Part shown: positions 43,742-53,250 of the stretch, piece after piece
Numbering within the stretch: the stretch's first letter is position 1
How the letters are laid out: the number at the start of each line of letters is the position of its first letter
Assembly: GCA_032229975.1 (NCBI GenBank)
Contig: JAVXVG010000048.1
Coordinates: 8,583-72,582, forward strand
DNA: 64,000 nucleotides
Reading direction: 5' to 3'
From: JAIVGV01 sp032229975
Lineage (GTDB): Bacteria; Acidobacteriota; Blastocatellia; Pyrinomonadales; Pyrinomonadaceae
Translations under genes and position numbers: made by a program
Notes under the pieces: generated by a model
What the model saw: only the letters and a program-made list of their open reading frames with translations
Told to the model about the DNA's origin: nothing
Databases searched by the model: none

Positions 43742-44950
43742 CTACTTTGGCGTTCCTTGCAGCCGCGCGACAACGTCTCTGATCTGCGCGGCGTTGCGCG
43801 CGTCGGGCACGTCGCGCAGGTACTGCTCGAAAGCGCGCAGGGAGAGATCGAACTTCTTCTGCTCGAAGTAGAGCTGGCCCAACATGAGTTGCGCGTGGCC
43901 GGCGCGTGTGCCGCCCAGTTCATAAGCGCGCAGCAGAGAGCGTTCCGCCTCGGCCGGTCGCTTGAGCGCGATGAGACTTCCACCTAGCAACAGGTGCGCG
44001 TTGAAAGCTGTGGGCTCAAGCTCTGTCGCCGCCTGCAACTCCTTCACAGCCTCCGCAGTCTTCTCCTCGCGGCTCAAGACCCTGCCGAGCTTGTAGTGCA
44101 GCTCAGCCTTCTCTTCGCGCTTGAGCGTCGCATCTTCGAGACCGGCCCGCAGCATCTTGCGCGCGTCGGCGAGTCGGCCCGCGTTGTAGAGCGCGTCGGC
44201 GTAAGTTGCGCGCACGCCGGCAAGCGTCGGGTTCTCTTTGAAGAGCGTTTCGAGAAGCGCGGCGGCTTCCGCGTGCTTGCCTTGACGGTCGAGCGTGATG
44301 CCGAGGTTGAGCCGCGCGTAAGGAAAACGACTGTTGAGCTTGAGCGCACGTATGAAAGCGTCCGCCGCATCGTCGAGACGATTCTGTTCAAGATAGACGA
44401 CGCCGAGATCGTTAAGGGCCCGCACGTAGTTCGGATAAAGGCCGAGCGCACGCTTGAGACTTTCGACGCCCGCGTCCGCTTGACCTTTAGCGATCAGCTC
44501 CATCCCCTCTTTGTAAGCCGCTTGCGCCTCGGCGGGCACGCCCGCGTCGAGTTCCGCCGCGTCGATCACTTGCGCGCGCGGCAGGGCCGGACGCTTGAGT
44601 GGCCGCAGGTAAACCGAGACGTAAACGCTCTCCGCGACGCGAAGGATGTGGAAGACGGTCGTCGTCGTGTCGTAAGTTTGCCGGTCGGTCTCGACGGTGA
44701 TCGTGTAGCCGCTCGCGCTCACGAGATCGTTCGTCATGCTGTACTTGCCCTTTGAATCGGTGAACAGGGTCTCGATGCGCCCGTCGTCGCGCGTCAAGGT
44801 GAAGCGCATGACGGACGAGGGCTGCGAGCCGTCGGGCATGTAGATTTGGATGACGTTGGGAGCGTCGGGCCTTTGTGCGCGCGCGAGGGCGACGGCGCAG
44901 GAGGCGCAGATGATGAGCGCGAGGAAGAGCCGTGTCAGCAGGCGTCTCAT
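43742..44950 (-). CDS. Exported TPR-repeat protein
   Basis: A 402-residue protein with a signal peptide (RLFLALIICASCAVALARAQ). A small beta domain (about 30-120) precedes an array of tetratricopeptide repeats from about 145 to the end. Examples are YPNYVRALNDLGVVYLEQNR and FPYARLNLGITLDRQGKHAE, the 34-residue period being visible at least six times. TPRs mediate protein contacts, here probably in the periplasm. It lies 45 bases after the AmiE-NamZ gene, last in the muropeptide-salvage run, and could organise those enzymes. That role is inferred from position only. Confidence 0.87.
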   Translation of the reverse strand: MRRLLTRLFLALIICASCAVALARAQRPDAPNVIQIYMPDGSQPSSVMRFTLTRDDGRIETLFTDSKGKYSMTNDLVSASGYTITVETDRQTYDTTTTVFHILRVAESVYVSVYLRPLKRPALPRAQVIDAAELDAGVPAEAQAAYKEGMELIAKGQADAGVESLKRALGLYPNYVRALNDLGVVYLEQNRLDDAADAFIRALKLNSRFPYARLNLGITLDRQGKHAEAAALLETLFKENPTLAGVRATYADALYNAGRLADARKMLRAGLEDATLKREEKAELHYKLGRVLSREEKTAEAVKELQAATELEPTAFNAHLLLGGSLIALKRPAEAERSLLRAYELGGTRAGHAQLMLGQLYFEQKKFDLSLRAFEQYLRDVPDARNAAQIRDVVARLQGTPK

Positions 44951-44995
44951 ACGTATCGCCTCCGCGTCTGAATAATCTAACGTCCTCTGTCGAAT

Positions 44996-47587
44996 CTAGT
45001 GATAGATCAAAGCGCGAGCGCGTGCGCGACGAAACTCTTCGAGCTTCGTCTGCCACGCGCGCGTGATCTCTTCGGGCGAGTCGCCGCGTTTAATGCGTTC
45101 GAGCGTGTCGGCATTCGCGAGCAGACGCGCGTAAGCGTCAACTTTCCAATCCGTAGGGAATAGCTTCCGAAGCGCGACGGCCACCTCAAGGCCCGCCTGT
45201 ACTGCGCGAAACTGCGCGCGATCCGTGACGACGACGTTGATGCCGCCGCACTCTTCCCCCTTGAAGACAGAAGACGACGGCGTGAAGCGCACGGGCACGA
45301 AGCGCACGCCCGCGATGCGACGCGCGTTTAAGTACGTCGCGAGCTTCTGGCCGTCGAGCCACGGCGCGCCGATTAACTCGAACGGCGTGTCTGTTCCTCG
45401 ACCGACGGAGAGGTTCGTCGTCTCAAGCAGGCCGACGCCGGGATAAAGGGTGGCCTCCGTCAGACTCCTCATGTTCGGCGAAGGATTGACCCACGTGAGG
45501 CCCGTCGCGTCATACCACATCGCGCGCGTCCAGTTCCGTATCTCGATCACGCGCAGGTCGCATCCGATCTTGCGCTCTTCGTTATACAGTCGCGCGAGTT
45601 CGCCGACCGTCATGCCGTGGCGCACAGGGATCGAGTGATACGCCGTGAACGACAACTTGTCTGCGTCAGCGACCGGGCCTTCTACTTCGAGACCGTCGAT
45701 GGGGTTCGGCCTATCGAGAACGAAGACGGGCACGTGCGCCTTCGACGCCTCCTCCAACACGTAGCCGAGCGTCGAGATATATGTGTAGAAGCGCGCGCCC
45801 ACGTCTTGAATGTCATAGACAACGGCGTCGAGGTCTTTCAACTGTTCGGGCTTCGGCCTGCGCGTCTCGCCGTAGAGCGAATAGACAGGAAGGCCCGTCT
45901 TCTCATCCTTCGTGTCTGAAACTTTTTCATCCGCGATGCCGCGTATGCCGTGCTCCGGCGAGAAGAGTGCGACGAGATGAACGTTCGCAGACGCGGGCGC
46001 TTCACGCAGCACGTCTATCGTCTGTCGCCCCGCGTGATCGCGCCCCGTGTGGTTCGTTACGAGCCCGACGCGAAGGCCCGCGAGTTGTTTGAAGTTGTCG
46101 CGCTCAAGCACGTCGATGCCCGTTAACACTTCCGCGTCGGCGGGTGGCGGCAAGTTCATCGCGACATTCGCGGGCGCGTTCGATGCGTTCAGGCGCGCGA
46201 GACTGAGCAACGTTTCCGACGCGAAGCGCGCTGATGCTGCGCGCGCATCTTCGGCGTTCGCATCCGTGATTGCAGAGGCGACGATTGATGCGACGCGCGC
46301 GCGCACGGGCGTCACGTCGCCCTTGCCATCAGGATGAACGCGGTTCGAGAGAAAGACGACGAAGGTCTGCGTCGCCGGATCGATCCAAAGGGACGTGCCC
46401 GTGAAACCCGTATGGCCGAACGAGCCCGGCGTAAAGAGATCGCCGCGATTCGACGAGAAGCTCGAAGCGATGTCCCAACCCAAGCCGCGCGCCGATCCGT
46501 CTTCGGCGACGGCGCGTGGTCGCGTCATCAATGCGACGCCGAGCGGGCTCAGGATTCTCACGCCGTTGTATTCGCCGCCGTTCAAGATCATCTGACAATA
46601 GATCGCGAGATCGTCCGCCGTTGAAAACAGACCCGCGTGGCCGGCCACGCCGCCCATGCGAAACGATGTCGGATCGTGAACCTCACCGCGCAGCCAACGC
46701 TCGCCTTCGTCTCGCGTCATCGCGTCCGGTTTGCTTCCGAGATAGCTCTCCTGCCCGCGACGCTTCTCCGTCGGCGCGATGCGCGGACGCAAGAGAGCTG
46801 CTGGCTTGAATCCCGTGTCGCGCATTCCAAGTGGCCCATAGATATTCTTTCGCGCGAACTCGTCGAGCGGCAGGCCCGAAGCCTTGCGCACCACCTCGCC
46901 GAGCGCGATGAAACCGAGATCGCTATAGACGAAGCGCGCGCCCGCGTTGCTTCGCAGCCTTTCAGTCGCGAGTCGCTTGATCGCCTCATCGTAGCCCGTC
47001 CACTTCTCCGCCAAGTCGAAGTCCGGCGCGAGCCCCGCGCGATGCGTGAGCAAGTGTTCGATGGTGACACGATCTCTTCCCTCGCCCTTGAACTCCGGGA
47101 TGTAGCGCGAGAGCGGATCGCTTAACCTCACCTGCCCACGTTCGACGAGGATCATGATGCTCGTTGCCGTCGCGACAACCTTCGTCAGACTCGCGAGATC
47201 GAAGATCGTCTCCGTCGTCATCCCTTCGCGCGCTGGCTCGACCGCACGCGCGCCATAACTCTTGCGCCAAGCGACGCGCCCGCGCCGCCCGACGAGCACG
47301 ACCGCCCCCGGCATCTCCTTGCGCGCGATTGATTGCTCGATGACAGCATCCATCTCCGCGAGCCGCGCCGCAGACATCCCGACGGCGGCGGGCGCAGCTT
47401 GCGGAAGCGAAGCTGGTATCGCGGCGAACGATTGATGTGCAACGAGCAGCGCGAGCGCGCACGCGAAGAGTTTGTCACGCGCTCGCGTGTGAACGGAGTT
47501 GTGTTTGAGGCTGCGCATCAATAACGAGAAGAGTTTTGCTTTCATCGAACGATCACAAACGTTCATTCGTCGATCAATAAGATTCAT
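44996..47587 (-). CDS. Fused AmiE-like serine hydrolase and NamZ-like exo-N-acetylmuramidase (DUF1343)
   Basis: An 863-residue exported fusion. The signal segment is about residues 40-56 (LFACALALLVAHQSFA). Residues about 65-445 form a class C beta-lactamase/AmiE-like domain with Ser133-Leu-Thr-Lys136, Tyr221-Ser-Asp and His392-Thr-Gly. In Bacillus subtilis AmiE releases peptides from MurNAc. Residues about 485-863 are the DUF1343/NamZ domain (VGLVTNHTGRD, LFSPEHGIRG, YDIQDVGARFYTYISTLGYV, VFVLDRPNPIDG), the family shown to remove terminal MurNAc from peptidoglycan chains. In B. subtilis these are separate genes beside nagZ; here they are one protein, and nagZ is 7 bases upstream. Several in-frame ATGs (47587, 47545, 47518) are possible starts, none with a clear ribosome-binding site. 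Confidence 0.92.
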   Translation of the reverse strand: MNLIDRRMNVCDRSMKAKLFSLLMRSLKHNSVHTRARDKLFACALALLVAHQSFAAIPASLPQAAPAAVGMSAARLAEMDAVIEQSIARKEMPGAVVLVGRRGRVAWRKSYGARAVEPAREGMTTETIFDLASLTKVVATATSIMILVERGQVRLSDPLSRYIPEFKGEGRDRVTIEHLLTHRAGLAPDFDLAEKWTGYDEAIKRLATERLRSNAGARFVYSDLGFIALGEVVRKASGLPLDEFARKNIYGPLGMRDTGFKPAALLRPRIAPTEKRRGQESYLGSKPDAMTRDEGERWLRGEVHDPTSFRMGGVAGHAGLFSTADDLAIYCQMILNGGEYNGVRILSPLGVALMTRPRAVAEDGSARGLGWDIASSFSSNRGDLFTPGSFGHTGFTGTSLWIDPATQTFVVFLSNRVHPDGKGDVTPVRARVASIVASAITDANAEDARAASARFASETLLSLARLNASNAPANVAMNLPPPADAEVLTGIDVLERDNFKQLAGLRVGLVTNHTGRDHAGRQTIDVLREAPASANVHLVALFSPEHGIRGIADEKVSDTKDEKTGLPVYSLYGETRRPKPEQLKDLDAVVYDIQDVGARFYTYISTLGYVLEEASKAHVPVFVLDRPNPIDGLEVEGPVADADKLSFTAYHSIPVRHGMTVGELARLYNEERKIGCDLRVIEIRNWTRAMWYDATGLTWVNPSPNMRSLTEATLYPGVGLLETTNLSVGRGTDTPFELIGAPWLDGQKLATYLNARRIAGVRFVPVRFTPSSSVFKGEECGGINVVVTDRAQFRAVQAGLEVAVALRKLFPTDWKVDAYARLLANADTLERIKRGDSPEEITRAWQTKLEEFRRARARALIYH

Positions 47588-47594
47588 CGCGCTG

Positions 47595-49583
47595 TCATTT
47601 GTCGGAGGCAGCGCGTTGCGGCGTCTGCGCTTTGAGTTGAATGCCCGTGCCGCGAGCGTAGAGGTTGGGGAGCGAGATGGGGAGGTGGCCCGTCACGTCG
47701 ATCTCACCGAGCAGTGCGCGCGCGGCGGCTGTTTGCAGGCTCGGCATATCGCCGTAGGCGACGACGTAAGTTTTCAGATCGGGAAAACTTCCCAGCAGGT
47801 ACGGGTTGCCGAAGCTGATGCCGATGAGCGACGCACGGCGTTCGATCAACTTGTCGAGCGCGCGCTTGCCCGCGTCAGGCAACGCGCCACTGTTCGACTG
47901 GCCCGTCCGCACGCGACCGTAGAGCGCGGCGACGATGAGGTCTGCGCCCTTCGCGCGCTCAAGGGCCTTCTCAACTTCCTTATCCGACGAACGCTCGTCG
48001 AGCACTGCGCCGTCAATCTTTCGCCCGATGCGAGCGAGCGCGGACATGAAAGGCTGCGCGATCCAGAGTCGATCCTCTCCGTTCGTCACGGAGAGGACGA
48101 AGACGCGCGCGTGCGCTGGCAGGTTAGTCGCAGGCAGCAGATGAGCGTCATCGCGCACGAGCGTAATGGCGTGCTCGGCGATCTCCTGCGCGAGTTGGTT
48201 CGCGGCAGACGTGGAGACGAGAGTGTCGATCTGATCGAGCGGCGCGATGCGCTGTCGCGTGAGACCAAGGTCGTACTTGGCGGCGAGGATGCGTCGCGCA
48301 GACTCTTCGATCCGCTTCTCCGTGAGACGGCCCGCGTGCACGGCGTCGCGCACGCCGCGCATGGTCGCGTCCGCGTCCGAAGGTTTCAAGAGCACATCGG
48401 CTCCGGCTTCGAGCGCGCGCACGGCTGACTCTGCGGGCGTGAAATAGATCGTCAAGCCGCTCATGTCGAGCGCGTCTGTGGTGACGATGCCGTCGAAGCG
48501 CAGATCGTTTCGCAAGATGCCCGTCAGAATTTTCGGCGAGAGCGTGCCGGGCAGCGTCGCGTTCTCCGTGAGCACTTCGCTGTCGGCGTAAGTCGAACGT
48601 CTCGTGTTCTCGCGCGCGAGCGGCGCGACGCTCGTCGGATCGATCTGCGGCAGACCGATGTGCGCGGACATGATCGCGCCGACTCCGGCATCAATGGCCG
48701 CGCGAAACGGGACGAGTTCGACCGCGTCGAGCCGCGTGCGCGGAAGATTGATGACGGGGAGGCCCCGATGCGAGTCGGTCGCGGTGTCGCCATGGCCGGG
48801 GAAGTGTTTTGCGGTCGCGATGACGCCGCCGCACTGCGCGCCCTCGACGAATGCAGCACCCATGCGCGCGACCGCCTGCGGCTCTTCGCCGTATGAGCGC
48901 ACGTTGATGACCGGATTCTGCGCGTTGTTATTCACGTCAACGACGGGAGCGAAGATCATCTGGACGCCAAGCGCACGCGCCTCTCGCGCAGTGATCTCAC
49001 CTTGACGGCGCGCGAACTCCGTGTTGCCGGTCGCGCCGACGGCCATGTTCCAAGGGAAGTTCACCGTGCTATCGAAGCGCATCCCCGCGCCCGCTTCGAG
49101 ATCAGCCGAGACGAGCAAGGGCACGCGCGCCAACTCCTGCATCCGGTTGATGAGATGGACGGACTCATAGACGGGCCCCTTGAAGAGAATGAGGCCGCCG
49201 ATCTTATTCTGTTCGACCTGTCGCTTTAACTCTTTGAACTCCGCGCTGTCCTGCGCAAGGTAAGTCGCGTTGATGCCGATGGCGACGAGTTGACCGATCT
49301 TCTCGTCGAGCGTCATGCGCTTCAACTCATTGTCGGCCCAGCGCAACGCATCGCGCGTGGGCGTGCGCGAGTATGGTCGATAGCCCGGCGCGTCTTTAGT
49401 CGCAGGTGAAGCGGTCGCGCACGGACGCGCGTTGGTTGCCGTCAACTGCGCCTGCTGCGCACGCGCGTTGTTGACAGGCGAGAGTGTGAACGAAGCAAGG
49501 GCGAGCCACGAGAGCGCAACCGAAGCCGCGCGGCGCAAGATCATGATGTGCGAATTGCTCATCGTTCTATTGAGTATGTCCAA
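47595..49583 (-). CDS. nagZ: Exported beta-N-acetylhexosaminidase, GH3, two-domain NagZ
   Basis: A 662-residue glycoside hydrolase family 3 enzyme that releases terminal GlcNAc from muropeptides. The signal peptide spans about residues 17-42. The catalytic TIM barrel shows KHFPGHGDTATDSH at 259-272, whose Asp-His pair is the general acid/base peculiar to NagZ. The probable nucleophile is Asp370 in VTTDALDMSGL. A C-terminal alpha/beta domain (about 430-662) is present, as in B. subtilis NagZ (YbbD) and unlike the one-domain cytosolic E. coli enzyme, so it fits extracytoplasmic action. It lies between the symporter gene (21-base gap) and the AmiE-NamZ gene (7-base gap). The start may be 49583 or 49562. 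Confidence 0.94.
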   Translation of the reverse strand: MDILNRTMSNSHIMILRRAASVALSWLALASFTLSPVNNARAQQAQLTATNARPCATASPATKDAPGYRPYSRTPTRDALRWADNELKRMTLDEKIGQLVAIGINATYLAQDSAEFKELKRQVEQNKIGGLILFKGPVYESVHLINRMQELARVPLLVSADLEAGAGMRFDSTVNFPWNMAVGATGNTEFARRQGEITAREARALGVQMIFAPVVDVNNNAQNPVINVRSYGEEPQAVARMGAAFVEGAQCGGVIATAKHFPGHGDTATDSHRGLPVINLPRTRLDAVELVPFRAAIDAGVGAIMSAHIGLPQIDPTSVAPLARENTRRSTYADSEVLTENATLPGTLSPKILTGILRNDLRFDGIVTTDALDMSGLTIYFTPAESAVRALEAGADVLLKPSDADATMRGVRDAVHAGRLTEKRIEESARRILAAKYDLGLTRQRIAPLDQIDTLVSTSAANQLAQEIAEHAITLVRDDAHLLPATNLPAHARVFVLSVTNGEDRLWIAQPFMSALARIGRKIDGAVLDERSSDKEVEKALERAKGADLIVAALYGRVRTGQSNSGALPDAGKRALDKLIERRASLIGISFGNPYLLGSFPDLKTYVVAYGDMPSLQTAAARALLGEIDVTGHLPISLPNLYARGTGIQLKAQTPQRAASDK

Positions 49584-49604
49584 GACTCTTTCTCTTCTTT
49601 GCGT

Positions 49605-51116
49605 CTATGAGCCTTCGGCGTCCGTCGCGAGTGTAGCGTCGGATCGTTTCGTCAACGTGCTCACAGCGTAGCCGACGGCGATGCAGACGGTCGTGCCCAT
49701 AAGTACGTACCACGTCCACGCGATTGACGTGGTGAACTTGATGACGAGCATCGTGGCGAGCGAGACCGCCATGCCGGTCATCACGCCGGTTTGATTAGCG
49801 CGCCGCGTCAGCACGCCGAGCAGGAACGCGCCGAGCATCGGGCCATAGACGAGTGAGGCGATGGTCAAGCCCGCCGTGAACACCGATCCCCACCCGCGCG
49901 CGACGAAGGCGATCAAGATGAGTACGACGCCCCACGCGGCTGTGAACCAGCGCGAGACTTTCAAGTAGTGTTCGTCTTTCTCATCGGGCCGGATGAGCGG
50001 GCGATAGAAGTCTATCGTCGTCGAAGAGGCGAGCGAGTTGAGCGAGCCGGAGAGGTTCGACATCGCGGCGGCGAAGATGGCGGCGATGACGAGACCGGAG
50101 ACGCCGTGCGGCAGACGCTGCACGATGAAGGTCGGGAAGATTTGATCGTTCGACGCGAGCGGCACAGAGAGCGGGAAGAATTTGTAATAGGCGAAGAGCA
50201 GCACGCCGATGAAGAGAAAGAGTGTGAACTGCGCGAAGACGAAGAAGCCACTGAAGATGAGAGCCTTCTTGCTGTCGCGCTCGTCGCGGCACGTCAAGAG
50301 TCTCTGCACGAGCAGTTGATCCGTGCCGTGCGAAGCCATCGTCAGGAAAGTTCCGCCAAGTAGTCCGGCCCAGAAAGTGAACGGCACGCTCGTGTCGAAC
50401 GCAAAAGAGAAGACGCGAAACTTGTCGTCGGGCGCGGCAAGGGCCACCACCTGCGACCAACCGCCGGGGATGAGATGTAGTAGTTCGTAGGCGGCGAGGA
50501 GCGAGCCGCAGACGTAGATGACGAGTTGGATCAGGTCTGTCCAGATGACTGCGGCGATGCCGCCCTCGAAAGTGTAGATGAGCGTGAGCACGCCGACGAT
50601 GATGATCGACCAGACCCACAGGTTCGGCGCGTTCGGCAGACTGATACTCAAGACCGCGCTCAAGACGAGCGATGCGGCGAAGACCCTCACGCCTTCGGCC
50701 AGCGCGCGCATGATGAGGAAGAGCGACGCCGTGAAGTTTTTCGTCTTCACGCCGAAGCGCGCTTTCAATAGTTCGTATGCGGTGAGCAGGTCGCCTTTGA
50801 AGTAAGCGGGGATGAGCAGCAGGCTGATCAGGAAACGCGCGATGACGTAGCCGAAGACCACTTGCAGGTAGGTGAAGTTGCCGCCCTGTTCGGGTCGGGC
50901 GTAGTGCGCGTAAGCGATGGCCGGTACGCCGATGAGCGTGAGCGTGCTCGTCTCTGTAGCGACGATGGAGAGGCTGATGACGAGCCAGTGCGTGTTCTTC
51001 GCGCCGACGAAGTAGTCGCGCACGGTGCGTTGCGACTTACGAAAGCGCGTGCCGAAGATCGTAATGCCGACGAGGTAGAGCAGCAGCACGACGTAGTCGA
51101 TGCCAGAGAATCCCAT
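49605..51116 (-). CDS. Sodium:solute symporter family transporter, candidate MurNAc/GlcNAc importer
   Basis: A 503-residue inner-membrane protein of the SSS family with about 13 hydrophobic segments. Family marks include GFSGIDYVVLLLYLVGI at the N-terminus, the SIVATETSTLTLIGVPA segment in TM2 and MASHGTDQLLVQRLLTCRD. The Na-binding Ser-rich helix is IAAIFAAAMSNLSGSLNSLAS. The start is the ATG at 51116, which matches family N-termini and has GAGG 11 bases upstream. The frame is open to 51215, but the extra 33 residues are polar and unlike the family. Its place between murQ and nagZ indicates an amino-sugar or muropeptide-sugar substrate. This is inference, since SSS members also carry sugars, amino acids and sialic acid. 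Confidence 0.9.
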   Translation of the reverse strand: MGFSGIDYVVLLLYLVGITIFGTRFRKSQRTVRDYFVGAKNTHWLVISLSIVATETSTLTLIGVPAIAYAHYARPEQGGNFTYLQVVFGYVIARFLISLLLIPAYFKGDLLTAYELLKARFGVKTKNFTASLFLIMRALAEGVRVFAASLVLSAVLSISLPNAPNLWVWSIIIVGVLTLIYTFEGGIAAVIWTDLIQLVIYVCGSLLAAYELLHLIPGGWSQVVALAAPDDKFRVFSFAFDTSVPFTFWAGLLGGTFLTMASHGTDQLLVQRLLTCRDERDSKKALIFSGFFVFAQFTLFLFIGVLLFAYYKFFPLSVPLASNDQIFPTFIVQRLPHGVSGLVIAAIFAAAMSNLSGSLNSLASSTTIDFYRPLIRPDEKDEHYLKVSRWFTAAWGVVLILIAFVARGWGSVFTAGLTIASLVYGPMLGAFLLGVLTRRANQTGVMTGMAVSLATMLVIKFTTSIAWTWYVLMGTTVCIAVGYAVSTLTKRSDATLATDAEGS

Positions 51117-51249
51117 CGGACTGATAGCCTCGTGGAGAAAATTTCGGAGAGCGACTTGAATCTTATCATTAAAGACTAGCGGCGACTTGCTGGCGACAAA
51201 GTTAACACCCCGCACGCGCGCGCTGGCAAGGCGCGACTACTCAAGAGCC

Positions 51250-52176
51250 TCATTCGCCTTCACGCTGCAAGCGGAGACGAATCGCGCGCTCGACGATGCC
51301 CTGCGACTCGGCGAGGGCCCTCAAGGCTTCATCGCGCGTGCTGTTCGACCTGTGCATCACGAGCGCGACGCGCAGGTCGTCGCCGGATGCTTCGAGTGCG
51401 CGACGCGCAGTCTCTTCGTCCGCGCCGGTCTCGGCGACGAAGATTCGCGCAGAGCGCGCGCGCAGCTTCTCGTTGCGCAGTAACAGGTTTGTCATACGAT
51501 TGCCATGAACATAGCCGAGACGGGCGAGCGATGCGGTCGAGATCATGTTCAAGATCATCTTCTGCGCTGTGCCCGCCTTGAGACGCGTCGAGCCAGCGAT
51601 GACTTCCGCGCCAACGACCGCAACGATAGCGACTTCAACGGCGCGCGTGATCTCAGACTCCGGCGCACACGTGACGCACGCCGTGAACGCGCCTAAGTCC
51701 CGTGCGTGCTCGACCGCGCCGATAGTGTAGGGCGTGCGCCCCGACGCGGCAATACCGACGACTGCATCGCGGCTCGTCACGCCACGCGCAGAGAGATCGC
51801 GCGCGCCCGCGTCGCGGTCGTCTTCGGTCGCCTCGGTCGCGCGATAGAGCGCGTCGTAGCCGCCCGCGATGATCCCTTGCACGAGATCGGGCGGCACGCC
51901 GAACGTCGGCGGACATTCGGAAGCGTCCAACACTCCGAGTCGGCCCGACGTGCCCGTGCCAACGTAGAACAGACGACCGCCCGCACGCAAACGTTCGACC
52001 ACTCCATCGACTGCTCGTGCCACTTCGTCGAGCGTGCGACTGACAGACTCGGCGACGCACGCATCCTCCTCGTTCATCAAACGCACGATCTCACGCGACG
52101 GCAGCTCGCTCAAGTTAGCCGTCCGCGGATTCTCTTGCTCCGTGATGGGGATCGGCTCAGGCCCCTCTTTTGTCAT
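51250..52176 (-). CDS. murQ: N-acetylmuramic acid 6-phosphate etherase
   Basis: A 308-residue cytosolic SIS-domain enzyme that cleaves the lactyl ether of MurNAc-6P, giving GlcNAc-6P and D-lactate. The motif GTGTSGRLGVLDASECPPTF contains Glu87, and Glu118 lies in ATEATEDDRDAG. These are 31 residues apart, exactly as the two catalytic Glu residues of the E. coli enzyme. SIS motifs VVGIAASGRTPYTIGA and GSTRLKAGTAQKMILNM are intact. The length fits the family. ATG 52176 is preferred over a TTG at 52185. The kinase gene ends 19 bases upstream. Its product feeds nagA at 32-33 kb. Confidence 0.96.
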   Translation of the reverse strand: MTKEGPEPIPITEQENPRTANLSELPSREIVRLMNEEDACVAESVSRTLDEVARAVDGVVERLRAGGRLFYVGTGTSGRLGVLDASECPPTFGVPPDLVQGIIAGGYDALYRATEATEDDRDAGARDLSARGVTSRDAVVGIAASGRTPYTIGAVEHARDLGAFTACVTCAPESEITRAVEVAIVAVVGAEVIAGSTRLKAGTAQKMILNMISTASLARLGYVHGNRMTNLLLRNEKLRARSARIFVAETGADEETARRALEASGDDLRVALVMHRSNSTRDEALRALAESQGIVERAIRLRLQREGE

Positions 52177-52195
52177 CGTAGTCAATCATGAATCG

Positions 52196-53194
52196 TCAGC
52201 CTGCGAGGGCCAGCTTCGGGAGGTGTGCGCGCGCCATGTTTGCGGCGGCGAGCGCGGGCGGCAGGCGCGGGGGCGCAAGGTAGGCGCGTGGGGCCACCGT
52301 AGCGATCAACTCTCCGAGCGGCGCGAGCACGTGCGCGTCGGAGATGAAGACGCCGCCGACGTATGCGACTTGAAATGCCTCGCGCTCCATGCGCAGCTTG
52401 CGTATGACGGCGCAGGCCACGGCAGCGAGTTCGCGCGCAGCCTCTTGCATGATCTCGCGCGCAGCGTCGTCTCCGTCCGTTGCCGCTTCGATAACGAACT
52501 TGGCGAAGCCCGCGATGCGGTCGTTCGTCATCGCGGGTGAATAGATGGCGGTCGAGAGGTCTTCCGCCGCCGCGACGTTGAAGTATTCGAGGCACGGCTC
52601 GACGAGCGAGGTCGCGCGCGCGCGTCCGTCCGTCGCGCGCGCAACCGCTTGCAGAGCGCGGCGTGCGATCCACGATCCACTGCCTTCATCGCCGACGATG
52701 GGCCCCCAGCCACCCGCACAGGCTCTGCGCCCGCGCGCATTCTTGCCGCAACAGATCGAGCCCGTGCCCGCGATGAGCACGAGACCCGGCTCGCCATTCG
52801 TCGCGCCGTGGAGCGCGATCTCCGCGTCGGTCGTCACCTCGACCGAGCCGACGCCGAGCGATGACAACTCCTCTCGCATACGTTCGCGCAGGTCTTCGCG
52901 CCTGACGCCTGCGAGCCCGACGTGCGCTGCCACCACGTCCGAGCGGCGCGCACCTGCGGCTGTGAGCGCGAGGTGGAAAGCCTCTCGTATCGCCGCCGCC
53001 GCCTGACTCACACCGACGCGCAGAGGGTTTGATGGCCCCGCCAGCCCCTCGCCCGCGATACGACCACGCGCGTCGGCGATGACGGCGTGCGTCTTCGTCC
53101 CTCCACCGTCCACACCGAGCGTGAGCGCGTGCGCGTCGTAATTCTTCTGCGCTGTGGTGCGGGATGGAGTGTTAGGAGGTTTGGGAGTCATCAT
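52196..53194 (-). CDS. BadF/BadG-type sugar kinase, candidate MurNAc/GlcNAc kinase (MurK-like)
   Basis: A 332-residue ASKHA-fold kinase of the eukaryotic-type GlcNAc kinase/BadF family. The phosphate-binding loop GVDGGGTKTHAV starts near residue 27. The second phosphate motif is LIAGTGSICCGKN, followed by AGGWGPIVGDEGSGSWIA and the adenosine motif VAYVGGVF. In PTS-free MurNAc pathways a kinase of this family phosphorylates imported MurNAc or GlcNAc. It is first in the salvage run, 19 bases before murQ, which supports formation of MurNAc-6P. The start is ambiguous between ATG 53194 and ATG 53191. It is divergent from the LysR gene. Confidence 0.92.
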   Translation of the reverse strand: MMTPKPPNTPSRTTAQKNYDAHALTLGVDGGGTKTHAVIADARGRIAGEGLAGPSNPLRVGVSQAAAAIREAFHLALTAAGARRSDVVAAHVGLAGVRREDLRERMREELSSLGVGSVEVTTDAEIALHGATNGEPGLVLIAGTGSICCGKNARGRRACAGGWGPIVGDEGSGSWIARRALQAVARATDGRARATSLVEPCLEYFNVAAAEDLSTAIYSPAMTNDRIAGFAKFVIEAATDGDDAAREIMQEAARELAAVACAVIRKLRMEREAFQVAYVGGVFISDAHVLAPLGELIATVAPRAYLAPPRLPPALAAANMARAHLPKLALAG

Positions 53195-53250
53195 CAACGT
53201 TGCAACGCGAGGCGACTGCGTTCGCGCATGCCCTGCAGTGCAAAAACGTC

